A stretch of 64,000 bases of DNA, from contig NC_133026.1 of the NCBI RefSeq assembly GCF_048771995.1, forward strand, positions 59,335,001 to 59,399,000. The letters run 5' to 3'. The position numbers were made by a program, and so were the translations under genes. This DNA comes from Taeniopygia guttata (lineage: Eukaryota > Chordata > Aves > Passeriformes > Estrildidae). Of this stretch, positions 44,301 through 58,772 are shown piece after piece. Within the stretch, counting starts at the first letter, position 1. The number at the start of each line of letters is the position of its first letter. The notes under the pieces were generated by a model. That model was not told the origin of the DNA, searched no databases, and saw only the letters and a list, made by a program, of their open reading frames with translations.

Positions 44301-47300
44301 TTCATTTTACATACAGTTGCCTATTCTTGGCCTCTCAAAGAAATCAAATCAAAGGACTTTCATACCAGAACCAGCTGATTTAAGATGTTACAGCTGCAGA
44401 TGGGCACAAAACTGTGAAACAGCTTTACTTTTATCATTTTTTGGTGTTTTGCTGTCCTTCAACAAAATGAAACAGGACTATTCAAGACATTAAGAGATGA
44501 ATCACGGAAGATATTATGAATAACACAGAATAGTTTCAAAGTGCCTAAACTGGAAATTTACACTGTTTACTTAAGATGTAAAACATATACAGTTCACAAC
44601 AAAAAATTACAAAAGGGCTGTGATGTTCCTGCGCTATGTGAAGAGACATTGTGTCACTATTCTCCTTCTACTTCAGAAGCGACAGTAGAATCACAAGAAA
44701 TTTTTCAGATGGAAGAAAAGCAATTTTAGTTACTAACATTTCTCTCACTATAGAATTTCCCCCTTTGGCCTGACCAGACTTCTAAGATTACAATGGAATT
44801 TCTACCTATACCCTATCCTAGCAACGTCCCTAATTTATAGTTCACATTGTTAAGCTAATATTAAGCTGCATATATTTAACTCTTAACATCACCAAAGCAA
44901 CAGCTAAAAAATAATGCAAGTATATCTCTAGCATAATTATTTGCTTGTTACTACTATTCAAATTTTACTAATACAAAATTAAACAAAAATTGCATTTATT
45001 CTTATCAGATCACAAACCTGGTTGCAGTCAAAAGCTTTAGAATAGGCTCTGATAGATATGTTCCTTTGAGATGTCATGTGTATGAAACAGAGTATCTGAA
45101 AGATACACTTCTACTGACAATCACCTCAAAAGTTAATTGTGGTGGGGTTTTAGCGGTTTTTTACTTCCTTTCAAGTAAAAAGATATTTCTTCATACTTTA
45201 CTGTAAAACTTGGGGTGTTTTTAAAAGCTATCTGAATAGAAATATATAATAAAATTAAAATATCTAAAACCAAGCCAGTTGATGGATTAAGAGCTCCACA
45301 CTAGACTCAACATTTGGCAAACCTCCAGCCTCAAATTGGCCATTCCTAACCTCTCTCCCTTGCACTAATCAACCCCTCGCAGAAAATTTTAAATTACTTT
45401 TTTTGTGTGTATAGAAGGGGTGGGCAGAATACTAGAACAGTTCCCTAGATCAACAGATATTATTTCCATTTGGTTCTTCAGCCTAGAAGAAACCCTTGCA
45501 AAGGTAAATGGCATCTATCACGAAAGAAAATACATCTCTCGGGTTCAGTCACCTGGCAGACGTCAGAGCGTATCCCTGTTTTCCAGAATCCCTGGCTGCT
45601 CAACTCCACGGTCACTTCACGTCTCATTGTGTTCTTCTGGCGAATTTTCTGCAGTGCTTCCTAAGCAGGGAGAAAACAGAGGTGACTACATTTTTTTTAC
45701 TGCAAATGACAAAACAAACCAGTCCAACTCATGCATCCAAGATGATACATGAGTGAGAAAGGCACAGTCCTTATAATGAAAGCACTTTCTTTACCAGATG
45801 CACAAAATAACCTCTTCATTCATGTCCATCACGGTGAGTACTCCTGGTCTGAACATTCAAGAGGAGCAAAACAGGCTTTGCTTTATCATCTTGGGTTCTT
45901 TGCAACAGCTCCTATTCAGCTATGTCACTCTGCCCAGTCTGAGAAAGGGGTCAGCATTCAACAGTTCTGGAGATTATGCTGATTGAAATCCACCAATTTT
46001 ATTCCAATAAAATTATTTATAATTATTTAAAATATGTTTTACCTTGACCACTGGCTATTTTGGTGGTGTGCAAACAATTTGTCTCTAGAAACCATGAAAG
46101 GGTCAGAATCATTAAAAATTTTGACAGTATCATTGAAAGAAATATTTTCTGTAAAAATGAAATTAAAGAAAAACAGATAAAATAAATCAGCCCTGGATTA
46201 GAATCTCTTGGTTCCACTACTATAAAGCCCTGGGGTGTGCAAGCTCCCCACACAGCATGAACTAACCCCTCAGTGCTCTGCCTTCTTCAGAACACAAAGC
46301 TCTTCAAAGCTGCAACTCATCCTGCCTTTCCCCTCTCCTTTTCATTACAGAGCACTTGCTCAAAGCTTTCTCTTCCCAGCTCCTAGTTAGAAGCCCATGA
46401 GCATACCTGGGCAGGAACAGGCTCTGTTTTCTGATTTGCAGAGACTCACAGAGCAGTTCCAACAAGTGCATCTGTCCAGACACAGATTTATCAAACCTCA
46501 GACACCTCAATAAAGCGCTGCCTAGGGTAGGACACATACATAGCCCTGGCTCCTTTTATATTCAGTGAAGGGGATAAATGGCTTCAAAAATGCATTTCTC
46601 CCTCCACTGACTTCAAAGTGAGCCTTCAGGTCCTAATTTATGCACCTGCTGTAAATGCTCAAAGTTAGGTTAGAGGAACAAAGCCCCAGGCATGACCTTG
46701 TCACAAATAATATCATTGTACAGCCTCACAGTGATGGATGACTGATGGCAGAGGGAACAGAGATGCTGCCAGCACTGCACCCCTTGGGCATTGTCAAAGG
46801 TGTGTCATGGAGTTTTCCTGAGAAAGGTTCTACAGACCTGGCTGTATTTCAGTCTGACTGGCTCAGAAGCACTCCATAATTATGATTCATACTCTTTAAA
46901 AGCCCAGGTACCAGTCAGGTACAGTCCTACAGCTCCTGAGTTACTGACACCTCGACTGGCAAATAGATAGATTATCCTCACACAAAGTTTCTGCTTCAGC
47001 CCTGTGTGCCTCCCTCTTAGCAAACTACTTGTAGAACTTGTTATCCTAGATAATACAGTCTAGAAACAAAGCAGCAGTCCACAGCAAGTGCTAAATAACA
47101 AAGGAACATTTTATCTTCTGGAGCAAAATATGATCACCACCTTGCAAACAATCCACTACAATTTTACAAATGAGCTATCCATTACCCCTTGAGGAAATAT
47201 GCCCATAAAACATACTGCTTGCTCAGTGTGTAGCTGTGGCAAATAAAATCACCTCTGTAAGGACAAGTATTTTTTTTCCTTTACAACTGTGGCACAGTTC

Positions 47301-50300
47301 TGTCATAATGTTGTGGGGTTTTTTTTCCATTTATAAGTAAGAAAGCCAATGGCTTATTTAATATCAGCATTAAATGAAATGTTTACTAACACTCTTGTTC
47401 ACACAACAGCATACTATGCTTTGCAACAATGAAAAACATCAGGTCCAATGTCATATGTATCAAACACTTTCTGCAACCATAACTAATTTACCAGAAATGT
47501 AATTTCTGAGACTTCTCCTATAAACTGGGGAAGTCCCAGGAATGACACTCCATGATTCTCAAGTGTCCTTGCCAACTCAAGGTAGTCTATGATTTTGTGA
47601 ATAATTAGTGTTTCTAATGGATAAATAATAATACAATACCACTTAATCAAATACCATCCTGTACTCAAGAAGTTAATTTCTCCTTTGTGTATTCTTTACA
47701 CAGGTTGTCAAATTAAGAGTGCCCGATAGACAGGCACCAGACAAATTCAAAGCTTCAGTCCATGGGTTTACAGAAATAGGCTGGTTTAGGCTATACTTAG
47801 GAGTCTTTGTTTTTCGACTTTTAATTCCCAACTGGTTGAGCATTTGCACTTAGGAAATGCTTATCGCTCATCACTTTGCAGGGAAAAAAAAACAAAATGA
47901 GAAAAACATCTTGTCTATCATACAACAACCAGATGATTTCAAGTCAAAGATCCTAAGCAATGTCACTATACCACCTAATAAATTATGGTCTATGAGCACA
48001 AGCGTGGCAGTTTTTATTTCAGAAGAGAAATGTTTAAAATTATGAGCCAGTTAAAAGTACATTATGAAATAAAAAGTCCTTCTCTATGCTAATTCTTGAA
48101 ACCATTAATGGCAACAGCTATAAAGAAGTTATGGTTCCATAACAATAATTCCTATAATTGGGTAAAAAACTTGCAGCAGTTTGACAGCTGAAGAAAAGAA
48201 AAAACCTCCATTCAATAACAAACATAGATAAAAATAAAATCTGTGTTAAGACTCTGGAAAGAAAATATTTTGTAAAGGATTTCTATTGTTTCCATAAACA
48301 GAGCAGTCCTGTTGCCTGTATTCCATCCTGAATTACAATGCTCAATTATCAGTCATAGGAAGGTCCAGAATACCTCTCTTTGTGATAATTTCTGTTTATC
48401 AGCCTGTTTGACTTTGGGACTATTAGCCAGTAGGTGACGCAGCTTCACATAACTCTTCCACAGCTTTTGGTATCTGAAGGACAAAACCAGAAAACAAGTG
48501 TTTTGGTCAGTGAACAGAAGTCTCTCCCTGTTTGTCATTAAGTACACACCAACTGCTAATAATGCACACAACGTACATAAAGAATGTCTACAAGCACCTC
48601 TTTGCTACGGAAATACAATAATCTCAAAGCATTTTCTGAGAGGTGACAGTGCCTGGGTAGCTGCTCCAGCAGGGTGGTCCAGGTAGCAGAGAGGAGGCAA
48701 TAGTGTTCAGAGTGAGGTAAAGATCCAGGCAGACCCCAGGTGTCCCAGATACCCACCTATCCTCTCCAAAAGGCCACCTCTCCATGCTGAAAAGATGTGC
48801 CTGTCCCTTAACTCAATTCAGGCAGGTGAAAACTCCTTCTTCTCCACACGGTTTACCTATCACTCACTGCAAAGGAGTGGCACCCTTCCCCCAGGAAGTG
48901 TCTGTCCTTACACCAGCTCAAACATTTCAGTGAAGCATATGAGGAAGAGCTCTACAAGTCACATGCAACATGAAGTTACTCTGTGAAAAGTGAAATGAAA
49001 ATTTTGCTCTCTATGGGTTTATGGAAAGAGCAATTCAAGTTATTTCTGTGATTGGCATATACTTAAGTTTTCTGGTTTTCTCCAACAATCTAGCCTTTTC
49101 TTATTTTGGCAGTGTCTAATTACACATGAACCCCAATTACGTTTTCCTTGGTGGGAGTCCCTCAATGATCTAGTACAAACACTCACCACATTTGTAAGAA
49201 CTTACTCCATTTGAAGACCACATCCCAACATTATATCCAGCTATAATTGACCGACAGGTTCAAAAGTTACAATGGGAGGAGCAACAAAGAGAATCATGAC
49301 AGGGATCCTGTGTCCTTAGGAAACAATGCTACCTACCTTCAAAATGTAACCTCTGTATTCAGGAAAATCATAACTCAGATTTTGAATAGGAAGCAGGGAA
49401 TTAGAGGCCAGAGGAAAGAAGTTGACCCAAGTTCGTTTATACATGTATTTACATTATAAAAGAAGATCCTCCCCAGCAACAAGTTAGAGCAGTGGTTTTA
49501 TCAGGAAGTTTTCACATTAGCAGCTTAGCAGTCAATAAGGCAGCAGCTCTTTTATTATTTCATAATCTTCCCAGCATCCCACATTCACAGACACATTAAC
49601 AAATATTTTCTTATTGGAATCTTTTCCCTAGCTATTTCTCTCCTGCATTCTTGAATGTATACTCTGCCTCTGGAGATACTGATATTTTTTCAGTCTACAA
49701 ACACATCTGAAATGGTCAATCCATAGATTTTTCTCATGCTCCATTCACAGCATTTTTGCAATCTGCAGAATAGCATATCTATTTTTGACAAATCACCATT
49801 CGAAAAAGAAAAATGAGTTAATGAACAATTCAACTAAAAAAAAGAATAAATGCCTCGAGGAAGTTTCAACCCAAAAACAAGAACCTGAAACTGTGAGCTA
49901 CAATACGTATTTTTCTACAAGTATTTATAATGGTGAAGCAAGCTTTGTTATCGCCATCAAGTTTGAGAATTAGTAAATATATTACCATTACAAAAAAAAA
50001 TTCTGTATTAGAACATCACAAAGAAAAGACACATTAGAGGAAAATCTCTTCTGGGTGCACATACATCAGAGTTAAACCTGACATTTATGACAGCACCACA
50101 GAGGCCTTTCACAAAAAATGCTTTGTTACTTTGATAAAATAAAACATACCTATGTTCTGTAAGCAGCTCTGAAGCTAAAATCCAAAACAAGAAAAAAAAA
50201 GCAAAAAAAAAAAACCCACAAGTAAATTTTAAAGAAAAAAAATGTGTGGGAAGAATAATTTTTGTCTCTTTATACTATTTTCAATGAAAATACTAGACCT

Positions 50301-53300
50301 TTACAAACACTAATAAATGCAGAATCAAAGTAGATATAACTAATATTTTTGGGTCTAATTATTTCCTTTTTATGGACAAGAAAACTAAAATATAAAGAGA
50401 TATGTTTTAAAGATAGAACTAAGGATCTAAAGCCAAAAAACTCCCTTTTATTATCCGGATTAGCACTCAATCTTCCTACTTTCTGCCACACTGGATTTAA
50501 AATCCTCAGCAAGCAGTTGCAAAAGAATCCAACTGTCATACATGCACATGAGTGTTTGAGCCTCAAAACTGCAGATCTGTTGAGTATGTTGCACATAAAT
50601 CATCCTCTCTTTATAGAATTTTCTTTTAGTACTGTTGCTGTTGCTGGTTGTATTCTTGTCTCATTGCTCTTTCCAGTAAATAGGTTTTTTCTCAACCTGT
50701 GATCTCTGCCTTTTTGTGTCTCTCAGTGGAAGGGGAAGGGAGTGGCTTGTGGTTCTCTTATTAGTGAAAGTACTAAATTGGGGAATATCATTCCTAAACT
50801 ACTGCATTGAGGAAAAAGAGAACCTTAGCTATACATGCACCAGAGACAGGTTTTATACTATTATCATGCAGAAAGCACATGAACAAATCACCAGAAGAAT
50901 TCCCTGAAACAGTCAGAGGTAAGAAAAGAACTGGGAACAAAATCCAATCATCATTTTTGCCTCCCTTCCACAGTGAAACAGTATTTCTTGGTCTGCCTGA
51001 AGTCCTGATTCCCTCTCCACTCCTCTACATTCCTCCCAAACTCTATCAGGATATAAAAAGCACAGAAAAGAGCTTCCAAGAGCTTCCAAGCTAGGAAACA
51101 CTATGTACACATGATCCTTCGAAGCACAGAAAGAGATGATTAAGTAGGATATAGCAGTATGCAAGAAACAAACATCATGAAGTAATCAAACACAAAATGG
51201 CTATATTATTCCTTATTAGACCTGAAGAACATCTAATTAAACAATCAAGCAGCAGCTCTGAAATACAAATCATTACTTTTGCATATGATGCACAGCAGTA
51301 CTGGTGAAGTGATTGCCTGAAATCTTCTCCCTGTCAGTAGCACAAGAAGACTCAAACAGTGATTTGAGAAATTTAAAAACATCTATTCAGGCCTGTTTAG
51401 CAAAATGACCTAAATACATCCTCTAGCTCAGAAGTCTATATGCTACACACATTAGGAAGCTTGGGTAACTAATTCTCCTTCTCTGCCCTCCTGTTACACT
51501 ATTCTCTCTTCAAAAAAACCACCACTGGCCTCTCAGAGAAGTAACATGGAGCTTGAGGAACCACCATTTCCTGGACACAGAAAAGCTGTTGTCAGGTCAA
51601 GAAGTTTCATGCTGCACATGCATGTGTGTTAACTTCAGCATATCTAGAATTATTCCATAGAAAAAGTTACTCTTCGTATTTTCTAACTTGCAGGAACTTG
51701 TGTCCGATATCATAAATGCTAAGCTTTACACCGGACTCAACTAAGCACATAACCAAGCCCTATTTAAGGCACAAATGACAACAATAACGAGTTCCTGAAC
51801 AAAAGAAAGAAGGAAAAGCATCTTACTGAGGATCTCCAGCATAACTGAGTTGAGCAGGTCGTATCCCAAAGTGCACAATAATAGGGAAGGTAATTACATC
51901 AGGATTGAATTGTTCGCGGTCTAGTTGATCAATACGAACTGAGCTGGGCTTCTAGGAGGAAAAAAAACAAAATACAACTAAATTGACAGCAGCTCCATGG
52001 AAAATTTACTGCCTCAAGCGCACTGCCTCACGCAACAACATTCCAAACTTAGTAAGATGCACATTCAACTAATCATTAATACTATTATAAACATTTGGCA
52101 ACAACAATAACTGGAACAAAGTTAATTGATCTAACACTCAAAGAAAAAAAACCAAAAAGGCCTTTTAATTTTAAACATCTGGAAATTCACTATTTCCATG
52201 AACTTAAAACAACTTTCTCTGGTCGAGCATCACATCAGAAATAAAAATTAGGATTAGCATTCTGGCATCCAAGAACCCACATGCCTGAACAGTTTGCTAA
52301 GATCAGGTTACCTCTCTAATTTTAGTTCATGATTTCCCAAAGCAAATGAAGGCATTATTAGATCCATTCAATCATACTGACTAAATAGCATTAAAAAAAA
52401 ATCTGTCACACTACTCTCAGAAAAGGCTCCTAGGCTGATGTGTACAAGGAGGAATACAGTCTTGTATAATGAGGAGACTTTTGCCCTTTTAACAGTTCAA
52501 AACAGAAGTTCTTTTCATTGTTAAAAAGGAGTGCAAAAGAAGGCAACTTTTGCTTCAGCTCTATGAATGCAGAGAGTAAGTAATTGCACATCACTGTAGC
52601 AGACATGCTGCTCACAGAGCTTTTGATCACTTACCCAGCATATTTAAAAACTCAGCTGAAGGTGCACAGTTTGTCTCCAAGTAAACAACTTCTCCATTAC
52701 CTGTCAAGCTGCTTTGTAACGTGCCTGCTTTCTCTCCCCTTTGCAATCAACTGGATGAGGCCAATACATTTTGCTTGTCTTCGGTTTCAGAAAAAGGGTA
52801 TTACTTCTAGTTACCTGCATCTCAGAACTTCTCATTTAGCACCGTAAAGATGCACTCAAAGATGAGTTTCAGGGTTACAGAAACAGCTCCCACCATTCTC
52901 TTCACAAAACAATAAAAATGGTGTCAAGAACAAAGCTTTTACCCTCCAAACCACCTTGGTAGAACTGTTCACAGGAATAATTTTCTGCACAGAAAACCAA
53001 AGCCAATTCTGTATATGGCCACAGTTTCGATCTAGTCTAAAAAGAAATCTTACTTAAATGCTTGACTTTTAGATGCAAAAATATTTTTCAAGAGAAAAAT
53101 GCTTATCAGCTTCCCTTTATACAAGATGATTGAACATAAAGTTACATCTCCTCAGCCAAAAAAAAAAAAAAAAAAAAAAGACAGGAAAAAAATAATTATG
53201 TTAGTTAATAGTTAACTTACTTAAATTAGTTGAATTTTTAAAATTAGTTAGTTAAAGCTGATGGTTTCACCGAAGAAAAAAAAAAAAAAGAGAAAAAATG

Positions 53301-56300
53301 TCATCTCCACAGCACTTCTTATAAAAAAGGATTAGAACAAAAAAAGCCCTAAAGGACACAATGGGCAATATTTGTACCAGACCGAATGTTACTCCCTAAA
53401 CAAGAGCTTAAAAGTCCTAATTTTTAAGGATTAAGTTAAGTTTATTTTCTAGGGTTGGTTTCCGTTTTTTGGGAGATTGCATAAAACCAGCTTGAGAAGT
53501 ATTTGTTTTCTCATAAGTTGTTTGTTGGTTCTCCCCACTCTTAATATTAAATTGAGGAACTTCTCCCATCTCTGTACCCCTTAAAAAAGCAGCCTTGATA
53601 CACCACTCCTCTGAGAACAAGGTCAGCAAAATATAATTAACAGAATATTAAACAATAATTGTACTCAATATACCAATAATAATCAATACAATTAAAAAAA
53701 TACAGACACAATTTAGATACATCAACAGAGGCAATGAAATACTCATAAGTGCAAAAAGGACATCTTTCACTATGCATATAGCAGGGTCTGTGTGCATATG
53801 CAAGTATGATCTCATGACAAGTCAAAACCAGACTCCATTTCCATTACACTGCCTTGCAGCTGTCAATCAGTTACACAGCTGCTCACAGACAGCAACCAGG
53901 ACAAAAGAACTCCAAGATCTAATCACAACTGCTCCCTCACTGGCAGTTATGAAAGGGGTGTAGCTGGGTTATGCATTTTATTTCATAGTGAACACCAGCC
54001 TCCTCTCCAGTGCCCTTTCTGAAGGTTAAATGAACAAACAGCAACATACAGAAACATCAAGTAAAAACTGCACACCTGCAGACAGGATGCAAGCAAATTA
54101 GATGTTATTCTTCCAAAGCTTTACCCCTGTGCTCTTTTAAAAGTCCTTTGATAGACTATCCAATAACCACAACCTTGCCTTTAAAGTCACATGAAAACCA
54201 AAGTAATTCTAACAGAACAGAAGCCTGTTATTTTTGTTTCCTACTCCAAATCTCATCAATCAAGGCTCTGCTGACAGAAGACAGCATGAAATAGCATGCA
54301 GATGCAGTAGAGAAGTATATTAATAAATACATGTAGTAGTAAGAAAACCGTCAATATTTTAGGAAGAGTGAAGTATGAAAGATGACTAAAATTTGTGAAC
54401 TTCTAAATCTATTCCAACACAACATTTCATTGAACTAATGAAACACCATGAATAAGCAAAATAATTTTAAATAATGCTGAAATGCTGTTAGTTGTTTAAG
54501 TGGGATTTACATCCTATTATAAGATTTTTCCCTTCTCCATATTGCACGTGTATACACCTCACACTGAGGAAAAAAACCACACACATAAAACCCAGATTTG
54601 ATCGCAAGAGGAATTATTATTTCTAAAGAGATGCTGTGCAACAAAACAAAATTCAGTGTTTTTACTTTGTTGTCTCAAGTGGATATAATTGAATTGAAGA
54701 GCTGTCATTTTCTAAAATGGTTTCCCATTGTATCTCCAACAAAACTGTTTTATCTTCTAATACTGAAAAATGCATAGCTACTTGCACTTACATTCATAAT
54801 CAGTCCAGTATGGTGCAATGTACAGGAAAAATCCACAAACTAAGAAGAATGTCATTGCAATCTTGAGAGAAAAAACACGTTTGAATAATGCCATTATAAC
54901 ATGACATTTCAAAGAGCTACAGATTTCTTTTATGCTTACATATTTTGATGTCCGCACGTCTCTAAAAACGTTGCCTTATAGAATGCAAAGTTTGCCAGTA
55001 AAAAATCACACAAGATCTCAGAATTAATGCTAAGGCTCACAAATCACACTGCTTTGTACATACATACATTTAGAGTTCTGTGACACAAGGAAGGAACACA
55101 TATGAGTTCCTCCATGCAAATAAGCAAATAAATAAAACAAATAAGCAAGTTTCCAACTAGCTGAAATCAGCATATCTTCAGCAAAATGACTGAAGATATC
55201 TCAGTGCATAGCATTCAATGCTGACAACTTGTGGACAGGCATGTACCTTGTATCACAGAAACCACAGGCAAGTTAAGGCTGTTCAGGTTTTCTAGCAATT
55301 TCTATTATGGGATTCTGGTTTAGCAATCATTTAAATTTAAAGCACCTGAGGTAGAATTTTCCATAGTGAGAGTTCACGTGCATTTTGTATTTCATATTTC
55401 CAGAAACAGCCTAATTTTCTTGTTGTTTCAAAAGTTTTACTTCACTCAGAATGAAATCAAGGGAAAAATTATCTGACCCAAGTTATTATTAGCTTTTTAA
55501 GCAGTTTACTAATATTATGCTGCCATACTTAAAAATATCAACTGGAAAAATGTATTTAGCATGTCACCCTGGCTGCAGTTTGGGGACAGGTTTTTCAGTT
55601 GAAAAACTAGATTCCTTCTTAGGCATGGTACCAAGAACACTTTTTCTTCAGAAATTAAGAATTTGAGCTATGAGCAAAGGAGGAAAATGAAGTCAGAAAA
55701 AGAAAGGTATTACTACTGAGAAAGTTGCATGTCAGTCTCAAATATTAGGTCCAAAATATGCCTCTAAGACACCCTTTTGCAATACTGACCAAAATATACA
55801 AATACACTCCTGCAGTTTTTAGTGGGCACTCATCTATTCTTGCGACCCACATTTCTTAAAAAGGAAAGTCAGAATAATGGCCTTATTCACATACACACTG
55901 GAGTTGAAAGGAGCTGTGTTCAGAGAACATGTGCTTTAAAATACCAATTGTTCAAAAAATAATAAGGCCACAGGGGTTTCAAACTAGGCACTGAAAATTA
56001 TTACATGCATTAATTAATGCATACAAAATTCCTCAATATGAGCAAGAGCAAAACAGAAACAATGTGGGAAAAAAACTACACAGGCAGAAAAGACCTTTTC
56101 CATATTCAAGCCAGTGTTAGGACAGCACACGTTAAATACAGCTGTCAATAGGGGGTCAAATGAGGAAGAGGAAAGTAAATAGCAAATAGTTATTATTTCT
56201 CTGGAGCTATGTCTGGGAAAAGAGAATGAGATCATGCACACAAAAACTGTCTGAAAAAACAGGAAAGTTTTACATACATAAAATATAGCTCTTCCTTTTA

Positions 56301-58725
56301 ACATGCACCTTGAAACAGTGCATATCTGAAAATACACCCTTTAGTACAGCAGCAGAGGGTACAATTCAGGGTTGGAACCAGTCAATAAAATGCTCCTATT
56401 GCAATCTGCAAATGCCAGTGGTCACCTTTCCCTGTTCTAATTAAGCCTGTAACAAACTCTCTGAAAGAAGACATGTACGTGTCACTGGACTGTTCAAAAA
56501 ACAAAAAAATTATGTATTTGTTCTACCATGCCAGGGCTGGTAACGATCATCCCTTTGCATTCTTCTGCATATTTCTGCCATTCCAGTTCTTCCCACTGAA
56601 GCATATTGGCAATCTCCTCTTCAGGCACCAGAGCTTTACTGCATCGTAACAAGTAGAGAAGAATCTGATGCATTGAGAGTACTTCTTTTCCTCCATCTTA
56701 AAACCATAAATAAAAAAAACACATTTCAGAGATTCATTCCTAAAGCAAGAGCATAAGAGAAAATATGTAGAACATTAAGCATTTGTATGACCAAAATAAA
56801 ATGTAAAATGAATATATGATTTGACAAATATGAAGGCAAATGTTTTACTGATGAATACTGCTCAGGCATAAACACTTTGCTAAACTGAAGCAGTAATAGT
56901 AATGGTGGCAAGACTAACAGTTCCATCATACTGTAAGCTTGAAGTTTCTAACTTGCCTGAATAAACTTTAAAATGAGTAAGCAAAACAATCAGTTATGTT
57001 GTCCAGTTATATGTTCCTTTTCACAATTTTATCATTATTGTCACAACAGCAGTTAAAAAGACTTTAGGTGTTACACAGCTTTTTTTACGTACACTCAAAA
57101 TTTTACAGGATAGTTCTGAATGAATGTAGTAAGCTATCCCTGCACTTTAAACTCATCTGTAGTGCTTACATGCCATAACTGCAGTAATGAAGACTAAGGA
57201 GCTTCATGTTGTCTTCTGTCACTAAATGAATCAAGGGCATGTGAAAATTACTAAACAACTCTGAGACCCCAGGAAAAATGCATAGCAAATGTTGCTTCTC
57301 ACAAAAGAAAACACTATAATCTGACTGGCTTCAGGTAGCCAGGTACAGATGAGAATATGCAAACAGGGAAGGTGAGTGATGGTCCTGACAGATCACCACT
57401 CAGTGATCACTCAGATGTTTGACTATTCAAATCCAGTAAGTCCGCTCATGTCAGTAAAAAGTCACTGCATGTTCCCACAATGCTTTAATTTTGACATAAA
57501 TCTCTCTATTTCCCTCCTTTAATAATAGTGCTAATTTGCAAGCATGGAGGAATCTTCAAGTTTCAGCTCCACAGAACACAAACACCGATTTCCCTCCCTC
57601 AGGCAGCAGAAACAATCTAATCCAGCCACTGAGTATGTTCTCTTTATCACCACACTCACAAAAGAGAAACAGTAACAAACCAGAAGTAAAACCTTAGAGC
57701 AATATAGGGGATGACACCACAGCACAAGGAGTGTGATCCCAGGCATGATGGAAAAGCCTGCAGAGCTGCTGCACAACAGCAGCACTGTGTAAAATGATGT
57801 TCTGTACACGGTGTGTGAGGAACCAAGCCCTTCTCTTATCTGGGATTACAGCACTACTGCACAGAAATGATGACAGGCAATGGTGTAACTTGGCCTCTCA
57901 GAACAGCTAACTCACTCAAACTCCAAGAGGGAATCCTAAGTAGGAAAAATACACCCCAAACCTCACTGGAAATAGAAAATACTTCTAAATAGCTACAGGG
58001 ACAGATTTTTAAATGTGCAAAATCTTCCTGTCAACAACTGGATTATACTCTTATGCAAGAGGTAGTCCCCACCCATGGAACACTAAAATATAAGTGTATC
58101 CTTACCCAGGGAAGGTTATGTATAGGTTGCTATCCTTTGTAAATCAGAATATGCAGTACTTGGGACCTCAAATGTGCTTTTTCTAGGCTTTTACTCTCTG
58201 ACTATATATTTATCATCATAAAAACCTATGAAAATGAATACAATACAGTAACTGTTCTGCATGATATGCATCTCAATAAACCAGAAATGACTAGGTCAGA
58301 GCTACTCCAAGGCCTGTCTCTAAGTAAATCCACAAAGAAAACCTGACATCCCAAAACTCATCAGCTTCAGACAGTCTTAGGAAAGAAAGAAAGAAAAAGG
58401 AAGAAAGGAAAAGGAAGGGAAAGGGAGGGAAGGAGGCAGGAAGGAAGGCAGGAAGGAAGGAAAAAGGAAGGCAGGAAGGAAGAAAGGCAGGAAGGAAGAA
58501 AGGCAGGAAGGAAGAAAGGCAGGAAGGAAGAAAGGCAGGAAGGAAGAAAGGCAGGAAGGAAGAAAGGCAGGAAGAAAGAAAGGCAGGAAGAAAGAAAGGC
58601 AGAAAGAAAGGCAGAAAGAAAGGCAGAAAGAAAGGCAGAAAGAAAGAAAGAGAAAGAAAGAAGGAAAGAAGGAAAGAAAGGAGAGAAAGAAAGAGAGAAA
58701 CAAAGAAAGAAAGAAAGAAAGAAAG

Positions 58726-58772
<47 letters not shown>

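Larger units (their letters stand above)
45661..56526. other. DROSHA introns between exons d and g (three large introns)
   Basis: The introns are 45661-48373, 48474-51826 and 51952-56526. They are unique AT-rich sequence with an A22 run at 53158-53179. A 25-nt candidate microexon lies at 50150-50174. I recognise no mobile element. Confidence 0.75.
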
